A stretch of DNA of 64,000 nt, taken from contig JANOJB010000060.1 in NCBI GenBank assembly GCA_031407985.1, positions 8,944 to 72,943 of the forward strand, given 5' to 3'. Source of the DNA: FEN-1088 sp031407985 (lineage in GTDB: Bacteria; Myxococcota_A; Polyangia; Fen-1088). This document shows positions 25,948 through 35,095 of this stretch, one piece after another (within the stretch, counting starts at the first letter, position 1; every line of letters starts with the position of its first letter). The notes beneath the pieces were generated by a model, which saw nothing but the letters and a program-made list of their open reading frames with translations, was not told where the DNA came from and did no database searches. A program made the translations under genes and the position numbers.

Positions 25948-27411
25948 GTGCGATTCGAATCGCGCGTTTGGTCGACCGCTTCGTCGGCCGTCGGGATTTT
26001 CGGCATGCTGTCGATAGGCGGAGTCACTTTGTCCTGCGTGGGCTCGCGCGGCGGCGCGGGGGGCGGCGTGCCCGCCAAGCGGTCCGCAGGATCCGCCATT
26101 GGCGGCGCGGTCGCGGTCTCTTCCGTCGCGCTGGGAGCCCTCACCGTTCGCAAATGGCGGCTCGACAACGGTCTGGAGATCATTACGATTCCAGATGCAG
26201 GCGCCCGCGCGGTCAGTTACGTCACGGCTTTCCGGGTCGGCTCGCGCGATGAAAATGCCGCTGCAGGTGAAACCGGACTGGCTCACCTGTTCGAGCATCT
26301 GATGTTCACGGGAACGCGACTGGCGGACGGCGGCGGTGATTTCGATCAGCAGATCGAGGAAGCCGGCGGGTCGAGCAACGCGATGACCTCCCAGGATTTC
26401 ACGTCCTACATCGACGAGGTTCCTCCCGAGGCACTGGATCGAACCATTCGCCTTGAAGCCGATCGCATGGTCAACCTGAACCTGGAACCGAAGCAGGTCT
26501 CCAACGAACGCGACGTGGTGATTCAGGAACGCCTCGGTACCGTGGAAGACAGCGTCGACGGCCTGCTGGACGAGATGCTGTGGCGGCAGTCGTTCCGGGC
26601 GCACCCGTATCGTTGGCCCGTCATCGGCCGCATGGAGGACATCAAGGCGGTCACAAGAGACAAGGCCCTAGCGTTCTACCGGCGCCACTACGCGCCCAAC
26701 CGTGCGGTCGTGGTCGTGGCTGGGCGTTTTGACGAAAACACGGTGTTGGCATCGATTCGAGCAGCCTACGGGTCCCTGCCCCCGGGCAGCGGGACACCAG
26801 CCGCGGTGATTCCTCCCGAACGGGCGCCCGCGGCCGAAATCCGCGCGGACATCGAACGGCCCATCTCGGCCGATCGCCTGTTGATCGGCTTTCCCGCGCC
26901 GGCGCTCGGCGACGGGGATCGCGCCGCCTACGACGTGGTCGGTGAATTGCTGGCGGGGGGACCGTCGTCGCGACTGTACCGATTGCTGGTTGTCGAACGC
27001 GAGATCGCTTCGTCAATCACGTCGGACATCGCACCCACGCGCGATCCCAGTCTGGGGATGTTCTGGGTGCAAATGACCCAGGGACACGCGGCGCGCGAGG
27101 CGGAAGACACCATTTTGCGCGAGATCAAACATTTGGTCACCCAACCAATCGCTGCCGCCGAATTGGCCGCGGCCCAGAACCGCCTGGAGACCCAGTTCTG
27201 GCTGGAACTGGGATCAAGTCGCGGTCGGGCCGAGTCGTTCGCTGAATTCGACGTGACGACCGGCGACTTCCGCAATCTGGTCGCACGAGGCGCGGGCTAC
27301 GCGCGGGTGACCGTCGACGACGTCGTCCGGGTTGCACGTACCTACCTGGACAGTGGCGCGCGATCGGTCGTGGTCGCGCGCCCCAAAGAACAACCCAAAG
27401 GGCAGCCTTAG
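25948..27411 (+). CDS. M16 family zinc peptidase, active subunit
   Basis: 487 residues with a GTG start. A hydrophobic N-terminal segment of about 30 residues suggests export. The inverted zinc motif HLFEH (His113, Glu116, His117) of insulinase/processing-peptidase enzymes is intact, followed by the third-ligand region (NERDVVIQERLGTVEDS) and a second M16 domain at about 270-480. It partners the next gene, whose start overlaps its stop (TAGTG), giving the active/inactive pair known in bacterial M16 heterodimers. Such enzymes degrade peptides in the periplasm. Confidence 0.9.
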   Translation: MRFESRVWSTASSAVGIFGMLSIGGVTLSCVGSRGGAGGGVPAKRSAGSAIGGAVAVSSVALGALTVRKWRLDNGLEIITIPDAGARAVSYVTAFRVGSRDENAAAGETGLAHLFEHLMFTGTRLADGGGDFDQQIEEAGGSSNAMTSQDFTSYIDEVPPEALDRTIRLEADRMVNLNLEPKQVSNERDVVIQERLGTVEDSVDGLLDEMLWRQSFRAHPYRWPVIGRMEDIKAVTRDKALAFYRRHYAPNRAVVVVAGRFDENTVLASIRAAYGSLPPGSGTPAAVIPPERAPAAEIRADIERPISADRLLIGFPAPALGDGDRAAYDVVGELLAGGPSSRLYRLLVVEREIASSITSDIAPTRDPSLGMFWVQMTQGHAAREAEDTILREIKHLVTQPIAAAELAAAQNRLETQFWLELGSSRGRAESFAEFDVTTGDFRNLVARGAGYARVTVDDVVRVARTYLDSGARSVVVARPKEQPKGQP

Positions 27412-28874
27412 TGCCACGCGCATCGGCAATCGCTGTTGTTGCCGTCGCCGCCACCATCGTTTTGACCATGCCCCGAAGCGCCAAAGGTCAATCGGCCACC
27501 GGACCGAAATCCAGCCTGGGCCCCGGTGCCGTGTCCCAGGCACCGGCGGGGACCACCGTCGTGCGGCGCTCCGGACCTTCTGGATCGCTGATCCTGGTCG
27601 AACCGAACCACGCGCTCCCGTTGGTCCACGTGGTTGTGGCGCTGCGATCCGGATCGGCCTGGGATCCACGCAAGAAGGACGGCCTCTCGAACCTGATGGC
27701 GGAGGTTGCCCGTCGTGGCGCGGCGGGCAAGACGCGCGACCAACTGGACGCACGGCTCGACGGGCTGGGTGCCACGCTGGGCGTTCACACCGGCCCCGAT
27801 TCTCTTCACCTTGAAGGTCATGTTCTTGGCCGATACCTGGGCGAATACCTGGCGATCGTCGCGGACGTGTTGCTGCGTCCCGATTTCGCCGCCGCCGAGA
27901 TCGCCCGCACACGGCGCGAAACACTGGCCGACATCGACGAACTTCGGAACGACGACCAGTCACTTTGCCGTCGATTTTTCGTGCGCAATTTGTACGGCGA
28001 CCATCCCTACGGTCATCCCGCAGAAGGAGATCGGGCCAGCCTGGAAAGGCTCAGGCGCGAAGACCTTCAGTCCTACCACCGACAACATGTTGTCGGACCG
28101 AACGTCATTTTCGCCGCCGCTGGCGCCGTGACCCCGGACGATTTCCATGGACGCATCCAGCAGTTGTTCAAGTCGCTACCCAAAACGGCGGCCCCCGGAC
28201 CAAATCCCCTTGCCGTGCGCGAACCGTCGCCACCCAGCGGCTGGCGCATCCAGATCGTCGACAAACCGGACCGGCAGCAGGCGCAGATCCTGTTCGGACA
28301 GTTTGGCGTGCGCGCGACGGATCCCGACTATGTACCGCTGCTGGTGGCCGTCACCAGTTTCGGCGGCCACGGGATGAAGGCCACGCTGATGGACGAGGTT
28401 CGGTCAAAGCGCGGGTTGGCCTACGGGGCGTACATGACCCTGTCACAGCGTCGCGGCCGGGGATCACTGACGGGATGGGTCTTCACCGCCAACGACAAGG
28501 CGGTTCCCACGTTGAAGCTGGTTCTGAAACTTTTCGTCGGACTGATGGACAAGGGAATCGACGACGTTCGGCTGGCGTTCGCGAAGGCATTCCTGGCAGG
28601 CTCGCAGGCCGCGGAGATGGACGACCCCGGCCAACGCCTGGACGCGCGCGTCGCGGCCGAGGTCGTCGGATTGCCCCCGGATTTTGTCGACAACCTTCCG
28701 GCCCGAATCAGGACCGTGACCGCCTTGGAGGTCAAGGCGGCGCTGGCTCGAAACCTTCACGCGCGTGATCTGGCCATCACCGTCGTTGCCACCGCCGCCA
28801 CCCTGCGCCAGCGCTTGCTCGACGCCAAGGTCGATTCCGGGGCCATCGATGTCGTTCCGTACGAGAGTTATTGA
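27411..28874 (+). CDS. M16 family peptidase-like protein, inactive subunit
   Basis: 487 residues with a GTG start. A signal peptide (residues 4-26) leads into two M16 domains, but the HxxEH motif is replaced (LSNLMAEVARRG), so no zinc is bound and the protein should be catalytically dead. Conserved family features remain (FVRNLYGDHPYGHPAEGD, SKRGLAYGAYM). In two-subunit M16 enzymes the inactive partner supplies substrate-binding residues. It overlaps the active subunit's stop codon and matches its length exactly. Confidence 0.88.
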   Translation: MPRASAIAVVAVAATIVLTMPRSAKGQSATGPKSSLGPGAVSQAPAGTTVVRRSGPSGSLILVEPNHALPLVHVVVALRSGSAWDPRKKDGLSNLMAEVARRGAAGKTRDQLDARLDGLGATLGVHTGPDSLHLEGHVLGRYLGEYLAIVADVLLRPDFAAAEIARTRRETLADIDELRNDDQSLCRRFFVRNLYGDHPYGHPAEGDRASLERLRREDLQSYHRQHVVGPNVIFAAAGAVTPDDFHGRIQQLFKSLPKTAAPGPNPLAVREPSPPSGWRIQIVDKPDRQQAQILFGQFGVRATDPDYVPLLVAVTSFGGHGMKATLMDEVRSKRGLAYGAYMTLSQRRGRGSLTGWVFTANDKAVPTLKLVLKLFVGLMDKGIDDVRLAFAKAFLAGSQAAEMDDPGQRLDARVAAEVVGLPPDFVDNLPARIRTVTALEVKAALARNLHARDLAITVVATAATLRQRLLDAKVDSGAIDVVPYESY

Positions 28875-28903
28875 ACGAATCCTGGTTCTGCTAAGAAGTC
28901 CGC

Positions 28904-29455
28904 GTGCACGACAAATCCAGCGCGCCGCGGCCGCATCGCATCTTGGGGCGGGGACGATTCCTTGAACTGGTGGACGAGCAAGGGTGGGAATACGTCCGTC
29001 GCCACGCCTCTTCCGGCGTTGTGGTCATCGTGGCCACCACGGATCAACAGGAATTGGTGCTGGTCGAGCAGCCGCGCATTCCCGTGCGGCGACGCACCAT
29101 CGAACTGCCGGCGGGACTGGTCGGAGATCTTCCGGACAGCGTCGCCGAATCGCTGGAGACAGCCGCCATCCGCGAACTGGAGGAGGAAACCGGGTTCGTG
29201 GCGACTGCCTGGCGGTTGCTGGCCGAGGGACCATCGTCTGTCGGCATCTCGACCGAGGTCGTAACATTCTTTCGCGCGACCGGCCTGGCTCGGGTCGGTC
29301 CCGGTGGGGGTGACGATACCGAGGACATCACCGTGCACGTGGTGCCTGTGGCCGGCGTAAGCGCCTTTCTCGCCGAGAAGGCAGCCGCCGGCGCCTTGGT
29401 CGATCCCAAGGTCTTCGCGGCCCTGTATTTTCTGACCACCGAGGGCGTGAAGTGA
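28904..29455 (+). CDS. NUDIX hydrolase, ADP-ribose pyrophosphatase-like
   Basis: 183 residues from GTG 28904. The Nudix box is clear (residues about 68-92): a Gly, then ESLETAAIRELEEETGF, matching GX5EX7REUXEEXGU and binding the catalytic metals. The surroundings (IELPAGLVGDL, VEQPRIPVRRR) fit ADP-ribose/nucleoside-diphosphate-sugar pyrophosphatases, which hydrolyse the diphosphate bond. The exact substrate is not visible. Its stop overlaps the start of the thioesterase gene (GTGA). Confidence 0.9.
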   Translation: MHDKSSAPRPHRILGRGRFLELVDEQGWEYVRRHASSGVVVIVATTDQQELVLVEQPRIPVRRRTIELPAGLVGDLPDSVAESLETAAIRELEEETGFVATAWRLLAEGPSSVGISTEVVTFFRATGLARVGPGGGDDTEDITVHVVPVAGVSAFLAEKAAAGALVDPKVFAALYFLTTEGVK

Positions 29456-29865
29456 GCGGTCCGAAAGTTCCACCCCCGACGCCATTCAACATGGTCGTGG
29501 ACCAACCACAGGGCCCTCTGCCCTTCGTGCCCCGTGTCGACAAGGACCGGGGCGTCGTTTGGGAGTACTCCGTTGATCCCAATCACTACAATCCCTACGG
29601 GGTTCTTCATGGTGGCGTCACCATGGCGTTGCTGGATTCAGCGATGGGATACGCGGTCGCGGCCCACGTTCATCCGCAAGGGCGGTTCAACGCCGTCGCT
29701 CAGATGAGCATCACCTTCATCGCGCCGGTGAAGACCGGTGTTCTGCGCGCGCACGCCACGGTCATCAAGCTGGGTAAACGCTTGGCCGTCGTCGAGGCCC
29801 GAGCGGAGGCCGGTGACGGAACCCTGGTGGCGACCGCGACCGCCACCCACGCGCTGTTGCCCTGA
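29452..29865 (+). CDS. PaaI-type hotdog-fold thioesterase
   Basis: 137 residues. The hotdog thioesterase signature NPYGVLHGGVTMALLDSAMG is present, with the His-Gly-Gly turn and an acidic residue on the following helix, as in PaaI/YbgC-like acyl-CoA thioesterases. The C-terminal strands (ISFIAPVKTG-like, then RLAVVEARAEAGDG) follow family order. It hydrolyses acyl-CoA or phenylacetyl-CoA-type thioesters; the substrate is unknown. The GTG start lies in the GTGA overlap with the NUDIX gene, so the two are coupled. Confidence 0.88.
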   Translation: MSGPKVPPPTPFNMVVDQPQGPLPFVPRVDKDRGVVWEYSVDPNHYNPYGVLHGGVTMALLDSAMGYAVAAHVHPQGRFNAVAQMSITFIAPVKTGVLRAHATVIKLGKRLAVVEARAEAGDGTLVATATATHALLP

Positions 29866-29899
29866 CTTCGTCCCCCGGTCCGACACCCGTTGCAGCGGC

Positions 29900-30712
29900 T
29901 TACGAACGGCGCGGCGCCCGGTTCAAAACGCGCCGGCTGCGCGCTGGATCGTTGGTGATGATCCCGTCGACTCCCATGGCGGCGAATCGACGCAGTTCGG
30001 CCGGGGCGTCCACAGTCCAAACGTTCACGCGATAGCCACGCCGGTGCCAGTCCCGCACGGCGGCCTCCGTGCACAACACGTCCTCGGGATGCATCGAGAA
30101 AAGTTCCACCTTGGCCAGCAGGGGGCGGCGCGGCGCACGTGCCCCCGGCAGCACCACGGCCCGCTCGATCAGCAAGCCCGCACGCACCCGCGGAGCCCGC
30201 ATGGCCCAAGTCGCAACCGCGCGCGGATGAAACGACGACACCAACACCTGCTCCGCGACCTTACGCCCCGCTCGATCGAGCACACCGGCCACGCGGTCGA
30301 CCAAGGACCGCACGCCGGTCGGTTTGATGCCCGATGCCTTCAACTCGACGTTGACCAACAACTTCCGCGCGCACAGCTCAAGTACTTCTTCAAGGGTTGG
30401 AATCGTCGCGCCCGATGTCAGTCGGATCGAGCGTATCGATTTCAGCGAGAGATCCGCGATGCGGTCAGGACGGCCCCCCAAACGTTGAAGATCGTCATCG
30501 TGAAAGACCACGACCTCGCCCGTTGCGCAAAGCAAAACATCCAACTCCACGCCGTCCGCCCCGTCCTTGACAGCCCTTGCGAAAGCCGCGAGAGAATTCT
30601 CCGGCTGAACCGCGCTGGCACCCCGGTGCGCGATCAGCAGCGGCGACCGACCCCGCCCGCGGGCTCCCCCAGACCACGACGGAGGGTTCCTCAACGTCCC
30701 CGGTTTGCGCAT
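29900..30712 (-). CDS. Glycerophosphodiester phosphodiesterase
   Basis: 270 residues. Catalytic motifs of the GDPD family are present: IAHRGASAVQPENSLAAF at about residues 27-44, GADGVELDV and VVFHDDDLQRLGG, followed by INVELK-type strand LVNVELKASG and the late DGIITNDPA. No signal peptide is evident, so it probably works in the cytoplasm. It hydrolyses glycerophosphodiesters to glycerol-3-phosphate and an alcohol. It is divergent from the large TPR lipoprotein and convergent with the thioesterase. Confidence 0.93.
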   Translation of the reverse strand: MRKPGTLRNPPSWSGGARGRGRSPLLIAHRGASAVQPENSLAAFARAVKDGADGVELDVLLCATGEVVVFHDDDLQRLGGRPDRIADLSLKSIRSIRLTSGATIPTLEEVLELCARKLLVNVELKASGIKPTGVRSLVDRVAGVLDRAGRKVAEQVLVSSFHPRAVATWAMRAPRVRAGLLIERAVVLPGARAPRRPLLAKVELFSMHPEDVLCTEAAVRDWHRRGYRVNVWTVDAPAELRRFAAMGVDGIITNDPARSRRVLNRAPRRS

Positions 30713-30828
30713 TCCGACCGTGCGAAACTACCACGACCTCCCGCTGTCGCGTCGACCGCGCCACCTTTCTCCCGATCCACACTGAATATTCGGAGCCACG
30801 GAACCGGCGGCGAACTACACTCGTGGGC

Positions 30829-33246
30829 ATGTCAAAGTGGTTTGGCGCGCCCTGCCGGACTCGGGTTCCGGTTGCGTTGTTGTCCGTCGCTCTGCTGGCT
30901 GGCGCGACGGCGTCCTGCGCCCACCGGCCCGTGGCGGCGCCCGATGGTCCGGGCCGGCGTTTCCAGGTCGCCGCCGCTGCCGTCACGACCGTGCAATTCG
31001 AGGACGAATTGGTCGAGGCCCGGCTGGTTCTCCAGGCATTGCCCGCTGAATCCGCCGAGCGGGGCCCGCTGCGCGCGAAGCTCGTCCGGTACCTGTTGCA
31101 ACCCCTGGCGGGGCTGGATCCCCAGAAGCTGCGCGGCGAGGCGCGGGATCTCGGCAGCACAGATGTCTTCGACCGCATCTTCGAATCCCTCCGTGATGCT
31201 TCGAACCTGTACGAGCCCGGCGAATTGTGGGCCAATCCGACGGCCATCGCCGCCGCGGAGCGGGATCTGCTGGGACGCGCGGCGCGCCTGGTGCTGGCGT
31301 TGTTTTCCCCTCGCGGAGCCGAAGCACAGTCCGCGCTGGCCTTGGCCGTACTGGTCACCGTCGAACCGAACGCACCGGAATGGACCGAACGTTTCGATCG
31401 ATTGTTGACTTGGACCGACGAGGCCGGGTTCTCCGCCGAAGGGGGCGGCCCCCGCCGCGGTCTCACGGCGGTCGATCTGCTTCAATCGGTCCTGGGCGAC
31501 TGGCCCGCGCCCGCAGTGGCCGACCGCCTAAGCAGACTGTATGTCGATCGACAGCGGAACTTCTCGTCGATTCTCAAGAAGCCCCTGCCGGGCGGCGAGG
31601 AGGCCCGGAGGGCACTGGGCGATCTGCTGCTGGCGCAAGGGGATGAAATGCAGCGGACGGTTCCCAACGTCGCCGCCACCTACCTGCGGTGCGCCCGCCT
31701 TGATCGGGCCGCGGCCGCAACCGCGCCGCTCGGCGACAAGCCCGGGGACGACCCCGAAATGCGGGCGCTGATCTCCTCGGCCGCCGCTCCCAACGCCGGT
31801 CCCGAGGCTACCCTCAAACTGGCCCGGCGTTTCCTCCCCCGTGTCGCGCTGCTGGGAGGGACCGCGACCGATAACCCTGATTTGGTCGTTGCCTTTCGGG
31901 TCCTCCAGGTTGGGCTTCTCCGCACACCCAACCACGCCGAGATGTTGCTGCTGTCGGCCGAGATCGCGAAGCTGATCTCCGCCCCCTTCCTGGCTATCAG
32001 GCAACTCGAAGAAGCGGAACAGCTCCTGCAGCGCAACCCCCATGCCGCCGGCGGCGATCAACTGGCACGTATCTCGGCCGAGCTGCTCGATCTCCATTTT
32101 CTGCGCTTGCGGCTGGTGCTGGATCCGGAACGCGCAAACCCGCCGCCGTCCGAAGAAGTCGAGCGGGTACGCCAGCGTTCATCCGACACGCGACGCCGCT
32201 TCCAGGGCACCGAGATCAACGTCAAGGATGCGCAAATCGACTTCGAATTGGCGCGCAGCTACGTCAACTCCGGCATGATTGACCGCGCCCTCCCCCTGTT
32301 TTTGCGCGCCCAGGGTGAGGATCCGAAATCCAATCCTGAAATCACCGCCGAGTTCGCGAACCTGATGTTGAAGCGGGGCAACCCGCAAGAGGCCAGCAAG
32401 ATTCTGCGTGACGGCCTTACCGCCTTGCGCACCGCCCCGCAGGCCAGCGCCACCATCGGCAGCGTCGAGGGGCAGTCGCGGCTCGAAAGACTGCTAGGAG
32501 ATGCCCTCGATATCGGCGGCGACCGCTCGGGAGCCGAAAAGGCCTGGCGCAGCGCCGTCGCGGGGTGGGAACGCCTGATGATCGAACATCTGCACCGCAA
32601 GAACTACTCCCGCTCGGCCGAGGCGACATTCGAAATCGGGCGCGTGTTGTATCTGCTCGGTCGGCACGCCGACGGTATCCAGAAATTCGAGGAAGCGATC
32701 GAGCAAGACAACGATCGCGATCAGTCGTACATCGACTCCATCGCGTTTCTGGTGCAAAACGGCGAGGTCGACGCGGCGCTGGGCATCTACCGTCGGGCGT
32801 TGTCGCGTCCGGATCGTAGCGTGTCCGAGTACGTCAAGGTCTACGCATCGCTGTGGATCGTGGACTTGACCCGTCGAACGCAGAAGGTGGCCGATCCCAC
32901 CGCCGAAGCGTTTCTTCGCACCCTCGCCCAGCGCCATCCCGAGATTCGTCCTCAGCGCGGCGCCGCCTGGTACAGGCAGCTGGCGGCCTTCTCGGTAGGA
33001 CGGATCGACTACGGGCATCTGGTGGCGGTTGCCAACACGACCGGCAAACGCGCCGAGGTGTTTTTCTACCGCGCGATGCAGCTCCTAGCGGATGGCAAAG
33101 CCGATGAGGCGCACGAGCTGTGGCGCAAGGTTCTGGAAACGCACATGGTCTCGTTCTTCGAGTTCGAGATGGCCTCCCGCTACCTGAGAACCGGCGCCCC
33201 CATGGTCCCTCCGTCCCCGGCCCTCCCCAGTACCGAAACGATTTGA
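30829..33246 (+). CDS. Large TPR-repeat lipoprotein
   Basis: 805 residues from ATG 30829. A short basic N-terminus and hydrophobic helix end at a lipobox (GATASC). The rest is helical, with TPR-like pairs clearest at about residues 470-700 (AQIDFELARSYVNSGMIDRA, FEIGRVLYLLGRHADGIQKF, VQNGEVDAALGIYRRAL). It should be an outer- or inner-membrane-tethered protein-interaction scaffold. An in-frame opening continues upstream to 30577, but that stretch is antisense to the GDPD gene. It has no close operon partner; tRNA-Cys follows. Confidence 0.8.
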   Translation: MSKWFGAPCRTRVPVALLSVALLAGATASCAHRPVAAPDGPGRRFQVAAAAVTTVQFEDELVEARLVLQALPAESAERGPLRAKLVRYLLQPLAGLDPQKLRGEARDLGSTDVFDRIFESLRDASNLYEPGELWANPTAIAAAERDLLGRAARLVLALFSPRGAEAQSALALAVLVTVEPNAPEWTERFDRLLTWTDEAGFSAEGGGPRRGLTAVDLLQSVLGDWPAPAVADRLSRLYVDRQRNFSSILKKPLPGGEEARRALGDLLLAQGDEMQRTVPNVAATYLRCARLDRAAAATAPLGDKPGDDPEMRALISSAAAPNAGPEATLKLARRFLPRVALLGGTATDNPDLVVAFRVLQVGLLRTPNHAEMLLLSAEIAKLISAPFLAIRQLEEAEQLLQRNPHAAGGDQLARISAELLDLHFLRLRLVLDPERANPPPSEEVERVRQRSSDTRRRFQGTEINVKDAQIDFELARSYVNSGMIDRALPLFLRAQGEDPKSNPEITAEFANLMLKRGNPQEASKILRDGLTALRTAPQASATIGSVEGQSRLERLLGDALDIGGDRSGAEKAWRSAVAGWERLMIEHLHRKNYSRSAEATFEIGRVLYLLGRHADGIQKFEEAIEQDNDRDQSYIDSIAFLVQNGEVDAALGIYRRALSRPDRSVSEYVKVYASLWIVDLTRRTQKVADPTAEAFLRTLAQRHPEIRPQRGAAWYRQLAAFSVGRIDYGHLVAVANTTGKRAEVFFYRAMQLLADGKADEAHELWRKVLETHMVSFFEFEMASRYLRTGAPMVPPSPALPSTETI

Positions 33247-33263
33247 ACCTGACCGCTGTCGTT

Positions 33264-33282
33264 GCCCGTGTTAAACACGGGC
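33264..33282 (+). terminator. Perfect 7-bp hairpin between TPR gene and tRNA-Cys
   Basis: GCCCGTG, loop TTAAA, CACGGGC. It lies 18 bases after the TPR gene's stop and 11 before the tRNA. There is no U-tract, so it could be a processing or pause structure rather than a rho-independent terminator. Confidence 0.4.
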
Positions 33283-33293
33283 CCGTAACGAAC

Positions 33294-33365
33294 GGTGCCG
33301 TGGCCAAGTGGTAAGGCGAGGGTCTGCAAAACCCTTATTCCCCGGTTCAAATCCGGGCGGCACCT
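33294..33365 (+). tRNA. tRNA-Cys(GCA)
   Basis: A full cloverleaf can be folded by eye. The acceptor stem pairs GGTGCCG with CGGCACC, the D stem is GCC/GGC with an AAGTGGTAA loop, and the anticodon stem AGGGT/ACCCT encloses the loop CTGCAAA. The T stem is CCCGG/CCGGG around TTCAAAT. The anticodon at 33326-33328 is GCA, reading Cys codons UGC and UGU. The discriminator is U, as expected for tRNA-Cys. CCA is not encoded and must be added after transcription. Confidence 0.96.
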
Positions 33366-33370
33366 CCGAA

Positions 33371-33403
33371 GCACCGGGCGGTCTATTGGACCCGCCCGTG
33401 TGC
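33371..33403 (+). terminator. GC-rich hairpin after tRNA-Cys
   Basis: GCACCGGGCGG pairs with CCGCCCG-TGTGC around a loop of about nine bases, with one bulged T. It begins six bases past the tRNA. A C-run, not a T-run, follows, so it may be a rho-assisted terminator, a 3'-end processing signal, or a terminator for the convergent gshA. Confidence 0.45.
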
Positions 33404-33503
33404 CCCCCCTCCGGCGCTCCGAAACCACGAAAACATCGGGTTGAGGTTCAGCCCGCGACGGTGCGCCGCCCCTGACCGGGGAACGCGAATCTGCCGGCGC
33501 CAC

Positions 33504-34877
33504 CTAACCGGGGACCCGGAGCTGCCAACGGGCAACCAGCCTCGTCGGATCCCCGTCGCACGCGTAAAAATCGTCCAGCATGTCGTCCGCGGGAGCGCGC
33601 CCGCTGGTAGCACGTTCTTCGAGCGGTTCCAGGAGCGGCAAGTCATTGGGACCGCCGGGCAGGCGGGACAAACCATCGCCGGCGATCCTACAAAGTTCAA
33701 GCGCCAGCTCCCGGACGGATCTACCCACAAACCGCGCGCCCATACCTTCCTTGGGCACCGCTCGGCGCAGGACCTCGCGCTCGTCCATGCTCGCGTCCCG
33801 CACCAAGTTCCATGCCGCGCGCCGGGCTTCCCTGTCGTCAAGCAGGCCTCGCCACAACGCAGCCAACCCGGTTGCCATCGGCAGCGGGCCCGCGTCGGCA
33901 CCACGCACCTCGATGTATTGCTTCAGCCGCACCTCGGGGAACAGCGTCGACAGATGGATGGTCCAGTCCCGCATGGTCGCGCGCTCTGCGCCCCACCCAT
34001 CGCGTAGAAATCGACGAAACGTCATCCCGCCCGCGGGATGATAGACGTCGGCGGGACCATGGACGTCGGATCGAACCACGAAGAACATCGGGACATCCAG
34101 GGCCCACTCGACGTAGTGGCGAAAACCAAAATCGTCACGAAAAACGAATGGCAGCAATCCACAGCGATCCTCGTCCGTGTCCAACCAGGTCGCGGCCCGA
34201 AAACTTCTGTAACCATTCGGTCGCCCTTCACTGATTGACGACGCCGCGAACAACGCGGTCACGATCGATGTCACGCCAAAAGCGGTCCGCAACTTCTCGG
34301 CGGCGGTGGGCTGGTCGTCGTAGTCGAGGTTCGCTTGCACGGTCGCCGTTCGCTTCATCATGTGATGACCCAGACGACCGCGTGGCGGTAGAAAATCACG
34401 CATCATCCTGTAGCGACGCTTCGGCAGCCAGGGCAAGGAATCGATCCCGCTGAACGGTTCTAGTCCCACGCCCAGAAATCTGATTCCCAGGGCGCCCCCG
34501 ACATCCTCCATCTCCCGAACGTGATGAAGCAGGTTCGCCCGACATTCCAAGGCGTTGACCAGTGCGGTCCCAGCGTGCTCTACCTGCCCACCTGGCTCGA
34601 CGGTTATCTTTTCCTCTTGCCGCTCCAAAGCCAAGAGATGCCCGTCCTCTCGAATACCCTGGTAACCCCCGGCCTCAAGGCGACGGAGCAACTCCTCAAT
34701 ACCCGCCGGCCCGTCGAACGCAACGGGGCCCCCATTATCGCGAACGGCGATCTTCTCTTGCTCCACGCCGACCCGCCAGGCAGTCGCCGGCTTACCCGCC
34801 GCCTCGAAATAATCAACCAGGTCCTCCACGGACCCCACCGGCACCGGTTGGTCTTCGCTACTGACTGGGCCTGACAT
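33504..34877 (-). CDS. gshA: Glutamate-cysteine ligase, plant/proteobacterial type
   Basis: 457 residues from ATG 34877 (GGGGA lies about eight bases upstream). Family features include WRVGVEQEKIAV at about residues 35-46, KRRYRMMRDFLPPRG, the helix HHMMKRTATVQANLDY and EGRPNGYRSFRAATW. This GCS2-type enzyme joins Glu and Cys to gamma-glutamylcysteine, the first and rate-limiting step of glutathione synthesis. gshB is not in the window. The frame is open to 34964 but that extension is Gly/Arg-rich and not family-like. It converges on tRNA-Cys and diverges from the DUF4388 gene. Confidence 0.9.
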   Translation of the reverse strand: MSGPVSSEDQPVPVGSVEDLVDYFEAAGKPATAWRVGVEQEKIAVRDNGGPVAFDGPAGIEELLRRLEAGGYQGIREDGHLLALERQEEKITVEPGGQVEHAGTALVNALECRANLLHHVREMEDVGGALGIRFLGVGLEPFSGIDSLPWLPKRRYRMMRDFLPPRGRLGHHMMKRTATVQANLDYDDQPTAAEKLRTAFGVTSIVTALFAASSISEGRPNGYRSFRAATWLDTDEDRCGLLPFVFRDDFGFRHYVEWALDVPMFFVVRSDVHGPADVYHPAGGMTFRRFLRDGWGAERATMRDWTIHLSTLFPEVRLKQYIEVRGADAGPLPMATGLAALWRGLLDDREARRAAWNLVRDASMDEREVLRRAVPKEGMGARFVGRSVRELALELCRIAGDGLSRLPGGPNDLPLLEPLEERATSGRAPADDMLDDFYACDGDPTRLVARWQLRVPG

Positions 34878-35022
34878 ACATGTCCCCAACTCAGCATTTC
34901 CGGGGAACCGAAACCTAGCACCCCCCTCCCCTCCGTCAATCGCTCGATTGCCATCAACAACCACATTGATGATTCCGCAAAACCTCCCACACTCACCGCT
35001 GGAAAGTGGAACCAGGTCCTCT

Positions 35023-35050
35023 TTGGCGGATGCCCCGCCCGGCGTATACT
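35023..35050 (+). promoter_or_regulatory. Candidate sigma-70-type promoter of the DUF4388 gene
   Basis: TTGGCG at 35023-35028 and TATACT at 35045-35050 are separated by 16 bases, close to the consensus TTGACA/TATAAT. The predicted transcript would have a leader of about 40 bases before the ATG at 35096. This is the best promoter match I found in the window, but matches can arise by chance. Confidence 0.45.
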
Positions 35051-35095
35051 TCGGACCTTCGCTCGGTCCCCGACCCGGGCACCGACGGAAGCCAG

